Source of the DNA: Sphingomonas sp. UV9
GTDB lineage: Bacteria; Pseudomonadota; Alphaproteobacteria; Sphingomonadales; Sphingomonadaceae
Direction of reading: 5' to 3'
Length of the DNA: 64,000 nucleotides
Assembly (NCBI RefSeq): GCF_004101245.1
Contig: NZ_SCIN01000003.1
Span: forward strand, 1 to 64,000
The position numbers were made by a program, and so were the translations under genes. The notes below the pieces were generated by a model. The model did not search any database and was not told the DNA's origin. It worked only from the letters and a program-made list of their open reading frames with translations. This document shows, one piece after another, positions 49,828 through 58,065 of the stretch (positions within the stretch are counted from its first letter, which is position 1; every line of letters begins with the position of its first letter).

Positions 49828-52527
49828 TCAAGCCGGTTCGTGGCTTTCATGCCCTACGCTGGCGCTTGAGGAAAGCCGGCTTGCGACTCGGGCCACCGCT
49901 TCTTCGAGCGTGACGCGGGCGATCGGCACGCCCGGCGGGAAGGCGCTGAGCAGGCGCGAAGGCATCGCCGCGGAGAGCATCACGAACACGCCCGAATCGT
50001 CGGCGCGGCGGATCAGCCGGCCGAACGCCTGTGCGAGCCGCGCGCGGACGAGGCGATCGTCGTACGCCGAACCGCCGCCGGCGAGACGGCGTGCGGCATG
50101 GAGGACGGAGGGTTTCGCCCAGGGAACGCCCTCCATCACCACCAGCCGCAAGGATTCGCCGGGCACGTCGACGCCGTCGCGCAGCGCATCGGTGCCGAGC
50201 AGGCTCGCGCCGGGATCGTCGCGGAAGATGTCTACCAACGTGCCGGTGTCGATCGGATCGACGTGCTGTGCGTGGAGCGGCAGGCCTTCGCGCGCGAGGC
50301 GATCGGCGATTCGGCCGTGGACGCCGCGCAACCTGCGGATTGCGGTAAACAGGCCAAGCGTGCCGCCGCGGCTGGCGACGATCAGCTGTGCATAGGCGTT
50401 GGCCAGCGCGCCGATGTCGCCGCGCTTCACGTCGGTGACGATCAGGACTTCGGCCTGCCGGGTGTAGTCGAACGGGCTCTTTGCCTCGAACCGGGCGGGT
50501 GGGCGCAATAGATGTGGTGCGCCGGTGCGGGCTTCGGCCACCTCCCAGTCGCCGCCGCCGGTGAGCGTCGCCGAGGTGACGAGCGCACCGTGGGCGGGCT
50601 TCAGGACGATCTCGGCGAAGGGCCGCGTCGGGTCGAGCCAGTGGCGGTGGAGGCCGATGTCGAACTCGCGGCCCTCGATGCGGTCGACCGCGAGCCAGTC
50701 GACGAAATCGCCGTCGACCGGGCCGCCGACGCGCGCGAGCAGCGACAGCCACGACGCGACCGTCTCCGCGCGCCAGCCGATCGAGGCGATCGCGCCCTCG
50801 ATTCGTGCGCGCGCGGGTCCGTCCATCCAGTCGGGCGCTTCGGCGAGCACCGCTTCCAGCCGACGGCCGAGCGTGACGAGCGGGCGGACCAGTGCGTCGA
50901 GCGACGCGGCGGCGGGGGCTGCGGCCTCGATCAGCGTGGCGTCGGGTTCGGCGAGTTCGGTCTCCAGGCCATAGCCCGCGTCGCCCGGCTGTTCGGCGCG
51001 CGCGTAGGTGAGGCCGCGGACGGCGGCGAGCAGCGTCTCGATCGGGCCGAACGGCGCGCCTTCGCCCAGACGTTGCAGCCAGCCGTCGGACGCCAGCGCC
51101 CCCGCGGCGGTGACCGCGTCGCTGATCGCCCTGGCCCCCTGTTCGTCGTAGCTGGCGAGATCGGAGAGGCGCGCGGCGAGCCCTCGCCTCCGGCCACGAC
51201 CGCTCGATTCGGGGCCGAGGATCCAGCGGCGCAACTCGATCGTCTCAGCACCGGTCAGCGCGGTCGCGAACATCGAATCGGCCGCGTCGAAGATATGGTG
51301 CCCCTCGTCGAACACGTAGCGCGTCGGACGCGTCGCGAGTTCGCGACCGCGGGCGGCGTTGACCATCACCAGCGCGTGGTTGGCGATGACGATGTCGGCG
51401 TCGGACGAGGCGCGGGCGGCGCGCTCGATGAAGCATTTCCGGTAGTGCGGGCAGCCGGCATAGACGCATTCGCCGCGCCGGTCGGTCAGCGCGGTCGAGC
51501 CGTTGCGGCGGAACAATGTCGGCAGCCAGCCGGGCAGGTCGCCGCCGACCATGTCGCCATCCGCGCTGTACGCGGCCCAGCGTGCGACGAGATGCGCGAG
51601 GATCGCCGCGCGACCCGCGAACCCGCCTTGCAGCGCGTCCTCCAGGTTCAGCAGGCAGAGATAATTCTCGCGGCCCTTGCGCGTGACGACCTTGGCCTTG
51701 CGGATCGCGGGGTCGGGGAACAGGCGCGCGGTTTCCTGGCCCAATTGGCGCTGGAGCGTCTTGGTGTAGGTCGAGATCCACACCGCGCCGCCGGCTTTCT
51801 CCGCCCAGAGCGAGGCTGGGGCGAGATAGCCCAAGGTCTTGCCGATCCCGGTGCCGGCCTCGGCGAGGACGAGGTTCGGCGTGTCGCGCATCGCGCGCGG
51901 AGCGAACGCGGCGGTGGCGGCGCCGGCATAGGCGCGCTGGCCCATCCGTTCCTCCGCGCCGTGGCCGGTGAGGTCGACGAGGCGCGCCTCGGCATCGCCC
52001 GGCTCGATCGTGACGGTGCGCGGCGCGGGTCGCGGGGCGTGCTCCTCCCATTCGGGAAGCCGCGTGAAGAGCCAGCGTTCGTTGACCGCGGGTTTCTTCA
52101 GCCGCTCGGCGACGACCGGCGCCCAGGGCCAGCGCAGGCGGAACAAGGATTGCGCCGCGGTCCATGCGCCTTCGCGTTCCGGCCAGTCGGTGTCGGTCAG
52201 CGCAAGCATCGCCTCGGCCGCGCGGAGCAGGAAGGGGGCGACCTTCGCATCCTCGCTGGGCATTTCGAGCCCGGTGACGCGGGCGATCCCCTTGGGCGTC
52301 GGCACCGCAAACTGCGCCGGGCGCAGGAACGCGTAGAGTTCGAGCAGGTCTAGCCCGGACAGGTCGGGATAGCCGAGGCGCTGTCCAACGAGCGGCGCGT
52401 TGAGCATGATGACGGGCGTGTCGGCGGCGATCCGGATCGCCTCGCCCCGGCCGATCGGACGCGCGCCGTCTGCATTCGCGATCCAGATGCCGGCGTGGCT
52501 GGCGTGGAGGGCGGGATAGGGCAGCAC
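49828..52527 (-). CDS. DinG/YoaA-type XPD-like helicase
   Basis: 5'-3' DNA helicase of about 899 residues in the Rad3/XPD superfamily, likely active on R-loops or damaged replication forks. Visible are Walker A LAEAGTGIGKT and the iron-sulfur cysteines in YLCLLNL and RRGECVYAGCPHYRKCF (four Cys). The DEAH-type box is VFDEGHH, and the C-terminal ATPase half has GTDALRDGVDVPGESLRLV. An N-terminal domain of about 200 residues precedes the helicase core. GTG 52527 gives MLPYPALHASHAG; the frame stays open to 52761, but that part overlaps the lysK start and a repeat. Confidence 0.88.
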   Translation of the reverse strand: MLPYPALHASHAGIWIANADGARPIGRGEAIRIAADTPVIMLNAPLVGQRLGYPDLSGLDLLELYAFLRPAQFAVPTPKGIARVTGLEMPSEDAKVAPFLLRAAEAMLALTDTDWPEREGAWTAAQSLFRLRWPWAPVVAERLKKPAVNERWLFTRLPEWEEHAPRPAPRTVTIEPGDAEARLVDLTGHGAEERMGQRAYAGAATAAFAPRAMRDTPNLVLAEAGTGIGKTLGYLAPASLWAEKAGGAVWISTYTKTLQRQLGQETARLFPDPAIRKAKVVTRKGRENYLCLLNLEDALQGGFAGRAAILAHLVARWAAYSADGDMVGGDLPGWLPTLFRRNGSTALTDRRGECVYAGCPHYRKCFIERAARASSDADIVIANHALVMVNAARGRELATRPTRYVFDEGHHIFDAADSMFATALTGAETIELRRWILGPESSGRGRRRGLAARLSDLASYDEQGARAISDAVTAAGALASDGWLQRLGEGAPFGPIETLLAAVRGLTYARAEQPGDAGYGLETELAEPDATLIEAAAPAAASLDALVRPLVTLGRRLEAVLAEAPDWMDGPARARIEGAIASIGWRAETVASWLSLLARVGGPVDGDFVDWLAVDRIEGREFDIGLHRHWLDPTRPFAEIVLKPAHGALVTSATLTGGGDWEVAEARTGAPHLLRPPARFEAKSPFDYTRQAEVLIVTDVKRGDIGALANAYAQLIVASRGGTLGLFTAIRRLRGVHGRIADRLAREGLPLHAQHVDPIDTGTLVDIFRDDPGASLLGTDALRDGVDVPGESLRLVVMEGVPWAKPSVLHAARRLAGGGSAYDDRLVRARLAQAFGRLIRRADDSGVFVMLSAAMPSRLLSAFPPGVPIARVTLEEAVARVASRLSSSASVGHESHEPA

Positions 52528-52577
52528 TGCCGGACCTTGTGCGAAGCGGAACGAAAGGGCAACCTTTTGCTTCCTTG

Positions 52578-52655
52578 TTCTCCCGCGAAGGCGGGAGGCC
52601 AGGGGCCAAGCATCCCGCCCGAGGTTTAGCTGGGCCCCCGCGTCCGCGGGGGAAC
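52578..52655. repeat. REP-like pair P5
   Basis: TCTCCCGCGAAGGCGGGAGGCC and GGGCCCCCGCGTCCGCGGGGGA (with breaks) in the gap between the divergent dinG and lysK genes. Confidence 0.65.
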
Positions 52656-52696
52656 GGGGTTGTGCGTTTCGGCTGGCACACGCTATCGCCCCAGGC

Positions 52697-54262
52697 ATGA
52701 CCGAAGACCTCCGCACCGCCGCCCTCGAGTCCAAAGCCTGGCCGTATGAGGAGGCGCGCAAACTGTTGAAGCGCTATCCGCAGGGCAAGCAGGGCGCGCC
52801 GGTGCTGTTCGAGACCGGCTACGGGCCGTCGGGCCTGCCGCATATCGGCACCTTCAACGAGGTGCTGCGGACGACGATGGTGCGCAACGCGTTCCATGCG
52901 CTGAGCGATACGCCGACGCGGCTGATCGCGTTTTCGGACGACATGGACGGGCTGCGCAAGGTGCCGGACAACGTGCCGAACGGCGACATGCTGCGCGAAC
53001 ATCTCGGCAAGCCGCTGACGCAGATCCCCGATCCGTTCGGGACGCATTCGAGCTTTGCCGCGCATAACAACGCGATTTTGCGCGAATTCCTCGACCGCTA
53101 CGGCTTCGACTATGAATTCGCATCGTCGACCGAATACTACACCTCCGGTCGTTTCGACGAGGCGCTGAAGGGGGTGCTCCAGCATTTCCAGGGCATTCAG
53201 GACGTGATGCTCCCTACACTTCGTGCAGAACGCCGCGCGACCTATTCGCCGGTGCTGCCGATCTCGCCGACCAGCGGGATCGTGTTGCAGGTGCCGATCG
53301 AGGTGATCGATGCCGAGGCGGGCACTATTGCGTTCGAGGATGAGGGGCAGCGGATCACGCAGTCGGTGCTGGGCGGCAAGGCGAAGCTCCAGTGGAAGGT
53401 CGACTGGGCGATGCGCTGGGTCGCGCTCGGCGTCGATTACGAGATGGCGGGCAAGGACCTGATCGATTCGGTGACTCAGTCGTCGAAGATCGCGCGCGTG
53501 CTCGGCGGGCGCCCGCCCGAGGGGTTCAACTACGAGATGTTCCTCGACGAGAATGGCGAGAAGATCTCGAAGTCGAAGGGCAATGGGCTGAGCCTCGACC
53601 AGTGGCTGACCTATGGCCCGCAGGAGTCGCTGGCGTTCTACGCCTACCGCGAGCCCAAAAAGGCGAAATCGCTGCACATGGGCGTGATCCCGCGTGCGGT
53701 GGACGATTACTGGCAGTTCCGCGGCAATTACGCGGGTCAGGACCTGAAGCAGAAGCTCGGCAACCCGGTGCATCACATCCATGACGGCAAGCTGCCGACG
53801 GGCGAGCTGCCGGTGACGTTCGGGCTGTTGCTCAACCTCGTCGGCGTGATGGGCGATGCGAGCAAGGAGCAGGTCTGGGGCTATCTGGCGAATTACGTGC
53901 CGGATGCGTCGGCGGAGAAATACCCCGAGCTCGACAAGCTGATCGACCATGCGCTGGCCTATGGCCGTGATTTCGTCGCGCCGACGTTGAAGCGCCGCGC
54001 GCCCGAGGGTGTCGAGGTCGCGGCTCTGGAGCGGCTGGATGCGGAACTGGCCGCGTTGCCGGCGGAGGCGAGCGCGGAGGATATCCAGAACATCGTCTAC
54101 GAGATCGGCAAGACCGGCGGGTTCGAGAATCTCCGCGACTGGTTCAAGGCGCTGTACGAGACGCTGCTCGGGTCGGAGCAGGGCCCGCGGATGGGCAGCT
54201 TCATCGCGCTGTACGGCGTGGCGAACTCTCGGACGCTGATTGCGGAGGCGTTGGCGCGGTAA
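52697..54262 (+). CDS. lysK: Class I lysyl-tRNA synthetase
   Basis: Charges tRNA-Lys using the archaeal-type class I enzyme rather than the usual bacterial class II LysRS. The 521 residues show the HIGH-like motif GPSGLPHIGTFNE (about 43-55) and the KMSKS-like motif KISKSKGN (289-296), with the LysRS-specific AFSDDMDGLRKVPDN between them. This class is the standard LysRS in Alphaproteobacteria. It is monocistronic, divergent from dinG, with a repeat between. No class II lysS is in the window. Confidence 0.96.
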   Translation: MTEDLRTAALESKAWPYEEARKLLKRYPQGKQGAPVLFETGYGPSGLPHIGTFNEVLRTTMVRNAFHALSDTPTRLIAFSDDMDGLRKVPDNVPNGDMLREHLGKPLTQIPDPFGTHSSFAAHNNAILREFLDRYGFDYEFASSTEYYTSGRFDEALKGVLQHFQGIQDVMLPTLRAERRATYSPVLPISPTSGIVLQVPIEVIDAEAGTIAFEDEGQRITQSVLGGKAKLQWKVDWAMRWVALGVDYEMAGKDLIDSVTQSSKIARVLGGRPPEGFNYEMFLDENGEKISKSKGNGLSLDQWLTYGPQESLAFYAYREPKKAKSLHMGVIPRAVDDYWQFRGNYAGQDLKQKLGNPVHHIHDGKLPTGELPVTFGLLLNLVGVMGDASKEQVWGYLANYVPDASAEKYPELDKLIDHALAYGRDFVAPTLKRRAPEGVEVAALERLDAELAALPAEASAEDIQNIVYEIGKTGGFENLRDWFKALYETLLGSEQGPRMGSFIALYGVANSRTLIAEALAR

Positions 54263-54688
54263 GGCGTACCTTCGCCCAATTGCGGCCGTTCAGAGCCAGC
54301 CTTCCGCTTCCCGATTGCGGACATTCGCCCAAGCGAACTACCTATGTATTGCGATGCCAATGTAAATAAAAACCGCTGCTAAAGTCATGGCGACAGCCAA
54401 AAATCAGAATCGCCGCCCACGGGCGTCTTCGGACACCGGAGCATTGGCGAATAACGCACCCAACACCTCGATTATTGCTCTGAACATCCGCGATCCTTTG
54501 CGATCGAATGTATCCAATGGAACCGACACGCAACGGCAGTTATCCACGCCCCGCTCTCGAAAGTCACCTGGCCGCTTTCCTCTCCATTCCGACCATTCCG
54601 CTTACGCCCAGTTGTTGCCGCTTGCATCGCAGGTGGCGCTTCCCGAAAGCCGACGTTACGATTGGGCCGAAATAGAGATGGGGGCAGC
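54263..54688. other. Gene-poor, repeat-bearing gap after lysK
   Basis: Noticeably less GC-rich than the genes around it. Two units of the CCGCTTTCC repeat family are seen: CTTCCGCTTCCCGATTGCGGACATTCGCC (in parts, 54301-54329) and GGCCGCTTTCC-TCTCCATTCC-GACCATTCCG (54570-54600). A 101-residue frame at 54387-54692 runs through a repeat and has no ribosome site, so I do not call it a gene. Confidence 0.55.
54559..54600. repeat. CCGCTTTCC-family dispersed repeat (family Q)
   Basis: GGCCGCTTTCC then TCTCCATTCCGACCATTCCG. Matches the copies at 54975-55041 and 55518-55558 and, more weakly, 54301-54329 and 12892-12930. Approximate consensus: GTCCGCTTTCCT-CCCATTCC-GACATTCC. Confidence 0.6.
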
Positions 54689-54967
54689 ATGAAAGCGGCG
54701 TTTTGGCGTTTTGCACACCAGCACTACCAGTGCAGGACGCCGCTGCTCCTCGTTGATGCCGCAGCATTCACGTGGTTCGCGTTCTTCGCGCTGATCTATG
54801 GAGCGGCTCTGCTGGCTGGCTGGTCGCCGGAGTTCGTAGAGGTGCTGGTCGGGCTGCTTCTAGTAGGCGGTCCATTGATGGTGGGGGTGCTACATCGCCG
54901 TATCAGGATCGAAGCGGCCAAGGCCCCGGACGCGCTGTATAGGAAGCGATTGCTCACAAGTCGGTAA
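54689..54967 (+). CDS. Orphan two-helix membrane protein
   Basis: Hypothetical protein of 92 residues. A basic/aromatic N-terminus (MKAAFWRFAHQHYQCRTP) is followed by two hydrophobic helices (FTWFAFFALIYGAALLAG and VEVLVGLLLVGGPLMVGVL) and a basic tail. GGGGGC precedes the ATG. Codon use and composition are less GC-biased than in neighbours and it is flanked on both sides by Q repeats, suggesting recent arrival. No family is recognised. Confidence 0.5.
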   Translation: MKAAFWRFAHQHYQCRTPLLLVDAAAFTWFAFFALIYGAALLAGWSPEFVEVLVGLLLVGGPLMVGVLHRRIRIEAAKAPDALYRKRLLTSR

Positions 54968-54974
54968 TTCTCAG

Positions 54975-55041
54975 CGTCCGCTTTTCAGCGGATCGTCCCG
55001 AACGCCGCCTGTCCGCTTTCCTCCCCCATTAGCGGACGTCC
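54975..55041. repeat. Q-family repeats between the two orphan genes
   Basis: CGTCCGCTTTTCAGCGGATCG and CTGTCCGCTTTCCTCCCCCATTAGCGGACG (in parts) form two hairpin-capable units. Confidence 0.6.
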
Positions 55042-55073
55042 AATGCCCTGTCGGCACAGGCCCGGAGCAGCCG

Positions 55074-55466
55074 TCAGCCTGGCCAGCGCGTGCGCGGCTC
55101 GTCGAGGGCGAGCGCCGTGGTGGTTGCGTCTCGTTCGTTGATGTTGATCACGTGTTTGGCAGAGAATGGAAGCTCCGTACCAAGCCAAAACTCATCGTTC
55201 TCGGCGACGGTATCGGGTTCATTATTTAGAACACCAAGATACCCGTCTGATGTCCGCTCTCGGACAAGCACCCACATGCGCTCGAATGAGACATTCCCAT
55301 CCGCATTGTCGACATTTATGCGAAAAATAAGCTTTGCGTGATCGCCAGCTTCAAGGCTTTCTCGCCTGTCTCGCTCAGGTATCCAAAAGGTTTCAGGCGC
55401 TTCGGCATGGTAGGCCTCCCCGTCCTCAAGACACCACCCGTCGATCTCGAAATCTGGCTCGCGCAT
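55074..55466 (-). CDS. Orphan acidic protein, DUF2314/DUF2185-like
   Basis: Soluble protein of 130 residues, acidic, no signal peptide. The segment RMWVLVRERTSDGYLGVLNNEPDTVAEN followed by LGTELPFSAKHVININ (read in parts) recalls the DUF2314/DUF2185 fold, which includes many polymorphic-toxin immunity proteins and stand-alone proteins of unknown role. No toxin gene is adjacent. Composition is lower in GC than its neighbours and it lies in the repeat-rich patch, so horizontal origin is likely. Confidence 0.6.
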   Translation of the reverse strand: MREPDFEIDGWCLEDGEAYHAEAPETFWIPERDRRESLEAGDHAKLIFRINVDNADGNVSFERMWVLVRERTSDGYLGVLNNEPDTVAENDEFWLGTELPFSAKHVININERDATTTALALDEPRTRWPG

Positions 55467-55517
55467 TGGACGACCTTAGCGCCGTCGCGAGGGTCTGCAA
55501 TGGCTACCGATCATCTG

Positions 55518-55558
55518 ATAGCGGACGGTCCGCTTTCCTTCCCATTCCAGACATTCCT
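55518..55558. repeat. Q-family repeat upstream of the deacetylase-like gene
   Basis: TAGCGGACGGTCCGCTTTCC then TTCCCATTCCAGACATTCC. Best-preserved copy, with a GCGGAC/GTCCGC hairpin. Confidence 0.65.
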
Positions 55559-55657
55559 TGGCGCGCCGAACTGCGGCATGCGTGCCTATCGGTTCGCGGA
55601 CCTGCAGAGTGATCCGTCGGTTCTGTCATCATGACGCGTGCGCAGGGGAAACAAGAG

Positions 55658-56662
55658 ATGCGGTTGTTCTTCGACGAGGCCCAGCGGACTCATGCGCCGG
55701 CGCGGGAGCTGCATAACGGGGCGTTTACTGCCTATGCCGAGACGCCTGCGCGGATCGATTCGATCCTGCGCGCGCTCGGGCCGGTCGAAGCGCCGGAGGA
55801 TCGTGGCGAGGCGCCGATCCTGGCCGTGCATTCGGCGGCGTATGTCGCGTTTCTCAAGGAGGCCGCGCGGTTGTGGCGCGAGGCGGGGCGGGAGGGCGAT
55901 GCGATCCCGTACGCGTTTCCGATCCGGGGGCGCCGGCCGCTCGACCTGACCCGGATCGATGCGCTGATCGGGGCGCACAGCTTCGATGCGACGACGCCGA
56001 TCACGGCCGAGACCTGGGCCGCATCCTATGGCAGCGCGCAATCCGCGCTCGCCGCGACGCATGCGGTGCTGGGTGGCGACCGTGCCGCGTTCGCGCTGTG
56101 TCGGCCGCCGGGGCATCATGCGGGGCCGGATTATTGCGGCGGATATTGCCACCTGAATACCGCCGCGATCGCTGCGCAGGCGGCGCGCGACGCCGGGATC
56201 GCGCGGGTCGCGATCCTCGATATCGACTACCACCACGGCAACGGGACGCAGGACGTCTTCGCGGACCGCGGCGACGTGTTCTACGCGTCCGTCCACGCCG
56301 ATCCCAAGACCGACTATCCGTTCTACTGGGGTCATGCCGACGAGACCGGCGAAGGCGAAGGGCTCGGCACGACGCTGAACCTCCCCCTTCCCCATGGCAC
56401 GCGCATCGATGCGTTTCGCGCGGCGCAGACCACCGCGCTGGACGCGATCGCCGCATTCGAGCCCGGCCTGATCGTCGTCAGTTTCGGCGCGGATACGTGG
56501 GAGGGCGATCCGATCTCGCACTTCAAGCTGACCACCCCCGATTACGGCGTGCTCGCGCGCGACATCGCCGCACGCGGCTGGCCGACAGCGATCGTGATGG
56601 AGGGGGGCTATGCGGTCGACGCGCTCGGGCACAATGTCGCGAGCTTCCTTGGTGGGTTCTGA
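55658..56662 (+). CDS. Histone deacetylase-like amidohydrolase (acetylpolyamine type)
   Basis: Zinc amidohydrolase of the arginase/deacetylase fold, 334 residues. Catalytic HH lies in CRPPGHHAGPDYCGGYCHLN (His153-His154), zinc ligands in DIDYHHGNGTQD (Asp190, His192) and FGADTWEGDP (Asp279). The transition-state Tyr is in MEGGYAVD near the C-terminus. The loop GHHAGPDYCGGYC and the overall length fit bacterial acetylpolyamine aminohydrolases (AphA-like) better than class I HDACs. ATG 55658 follows AGGGGA; a start at 55631 is possible. Its stop lies inside the MFS gene start (GTG 56652), so the two are coupled. Confidence 0.87.
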   Translation: MRLFFDEAQRTHAPARELHNGAFTAYAETPARIDSILRALGPVEAPEDRGEAPILAVHSAAYVAFLKEAARLWREAGREGDAIPYAFPIRGRRPLDLTRIDALIGAHSFDATTPITAETWAASYGSAQSALAATHAVLGGDRAAFALCRPPGHHAGPDYCGGYCHLNTAAIAAQAARDAGIARVAILDIDYHHGNGTQDVFADRGDVFYASVHADPKTDYPFYWGHADETGEGEGLGTTLNLPLPHGTRIDAFRAAQTTALDAIAAFEPGLIVVSFGADTWEGDPISHFKLTTPDYGVLARDIAARGWPTAIVMEGGYAVDALGHNVASFLGGF

Positions 56663-57896
56663 AGCCCCGATCGCAAGCCCCATCGGAGTCGGCACGCCAG
56701 CCTATCGGCGCCTGACGCTGGCGATGCTGTTCGCGGGGTTCTCGACCTTCTCGCTGCTCTATTCGGTGCAGCCGTTGCTGCCACTGTTCGCCGCGCAGTT
56801 CGGGCTGACGGCGGAGGTCGCGTCGCTGGCTGTGTCGCTCGCGACGGGGCCGCTGGCGATCGGCATCCTCTTTGCCGGGTTCGTCTCGGACCGCGTCGGG
56901 CGGCGGCCGTTGATGATCGCGGCGATGTTCGCGGCGGGGGCACTGACCTTGGCCGCGGCGGTCGTCCCGGGGTGGAGCGGGTTGCTCGTGCTCCGTTTCC
57001 TGACCGGCGTCGCGCTGGCGGGGGTGCCCGCGGTGGCGATGGCCTATGTCGCCGAGGAGGTCGATGCGGGCGCGGTCGGCGCGGCGATGGGGTTGTATAT
57101 CGCGGGCAGCGCGCTTGGGGGGATGGCCGGGCGGCTGGTCGTCAGCGTGGTCGCCGATGTCGCCGGGTGGCGCTGGTCGCTTGCCGCGGTGGGGATTGCG
57201 GGCCTCGCCATGGCGGAGGCGTTCCGTAGACTCGCGCCGCCCTCGCGCAACTTCACGCCGAGCGTGGGACGGCCGGGCGTGCTGTTGCGGAGTGCCGGAT
57301 CGCTGTTCACCGATCGCGCGATGCCGCTGCTGTATCTCGAGGCGTTCCTGCTGATGGGCGTGTTCGTCACGATCTATAATTATGCCGGCTTCCGGTTGAT
57401 GGGGCCACCGTACGGCCTGAGCCAGGCGGCGGTCGGCGCGGTGTTCCTGCTGTACGTGCTGGGCTCGGTCAGTTCGGCGAAGTTCGGGACGCTCGCCGGG
57501 CGGCTCGGGCGGCGGAAAGTGTTCTGGGTTCCCGTCGTGCTGCTGATCGCCGGCGTCGCGCTGACCGCGATGCAGCCGCTGGCGTTCGTGATCGCGGGGA
57601 TCGCGGTGGTGACGATCGGCTTCTTCGGCGCGCATTCTATCGCCAGCGCGTGGGTCGGCAGGCGGGCGCAGGGGTCGCGCGGGCAGGCGGCGGCGTTCTA
57701 CCTGTTCTTCTATTATCTGGGGTCGAGCGTGCTGGGATCGGCGGGCGGTGTCGCGTGGACGCGGGCCGGGTGGCCGGGGGTTACCGCGTTCTGCCTGTTG
57801 CTCGGGGTGGTGGCGCTGGTGATCGGGCTGGTGTTGCGCACCGTGCCGCCGCTGGTGGTGGAACCGCCGGCTGTGCAGCGGATGCCGGATCCTTGA
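56652..57896 (+). CDS. MFS exporter (YnfM-like)
   Basis: Inner-membrane transporter of about 414 residues. Twelve hydrophobic segments; loop 2-3 has motif A GFVSDRVGRRPLMI, and GVALAGVPAVAMAYVAEEV resembles motif C-type helix 5 of efflux pumps. The C-half repeats motif A as TLAGRLGRRKVFW. GTG start overlaps the deacetylase-like gene by 11 bases. The pairing with an acetylpolyamine-type deacetylase suggests polyamine or acyl-amine traffic, but no substrate can be deduced. Confidence 0.85.
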   Translation: MGSEAPIASPIGVGTPAYRRLTLAMLFAGFSTFSLLYSVQPLLPLFAAQFGLTAEVASLAVSLATGPLAIGILFAGFVSDRVGRRPLMIAAMFAAGALTLAAAVVPGWSGLLVLRFLTGVALAGVPAVAMAYVAEEVDAGAVGAAMGLYIAGSALGGMAGRLVVSVVADVAGWRWSLAAVGIAGLAMAEAFRRLAPPSRNFTPSVGRPGVLLRSAGSLFTDRAMPLLYLEAFLLMGVFVTIYNYAGFRLMGPPYGLSQAAVGAVFLLYVLGSVSSAKFGTLAGRLGRRKVFWVPVVLLIAGVALTAMQPLAFVIAGIAVVTIGFFGAHSIASAWVGRRAQGSRGQAAAFYLFFYYLGSSVLGSAGGVAWTRAGWPGVTAFCLLLGVVALVIGLVLRTVPPLVVEPPAVQRMPDP

Positions 57897-57946
57897 GGGA
57901 GAGCCAAACTGTTCTCGGTCTCTGCCAGCGGTACAGCCTCGTAGCC

Positions 57947-58041
57947 GTCATTCCCGCGGAGGCGGGAACCCATATTGGCTGGCTTCACTGCAGGATGGCG
58001 CAGCTTTGAGGATATGGATCCCCGCCTACGCGGGGATGACG
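57947..58041. repeat. REP-like pair P6
   Basis: GTCATTCCCGCGGAGGCGGGAA and ATCCCCGCCTACGCGGGGATGAC (with breaks) between the convergent MFS and dipeptidase genes. Confidence 0.75.
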
Positions 58042-58065
58042 ATAGGTTAATCGTGTGGAACACGC

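Noticed and set aside
51245..53950. Minus-strand frame spanning lysK and part of dinG
   Set aside because: Overlaps the HIGH and KMSKS motifs of lysK on the other strand and continues out of frame into dinG; no coherent product.
54387..54692. 101-codon frame after lysK
   Set aside because: Passes through a Q repeat, has no ribosome site and no hydrophobic or domain pattern; treated as non-coding.
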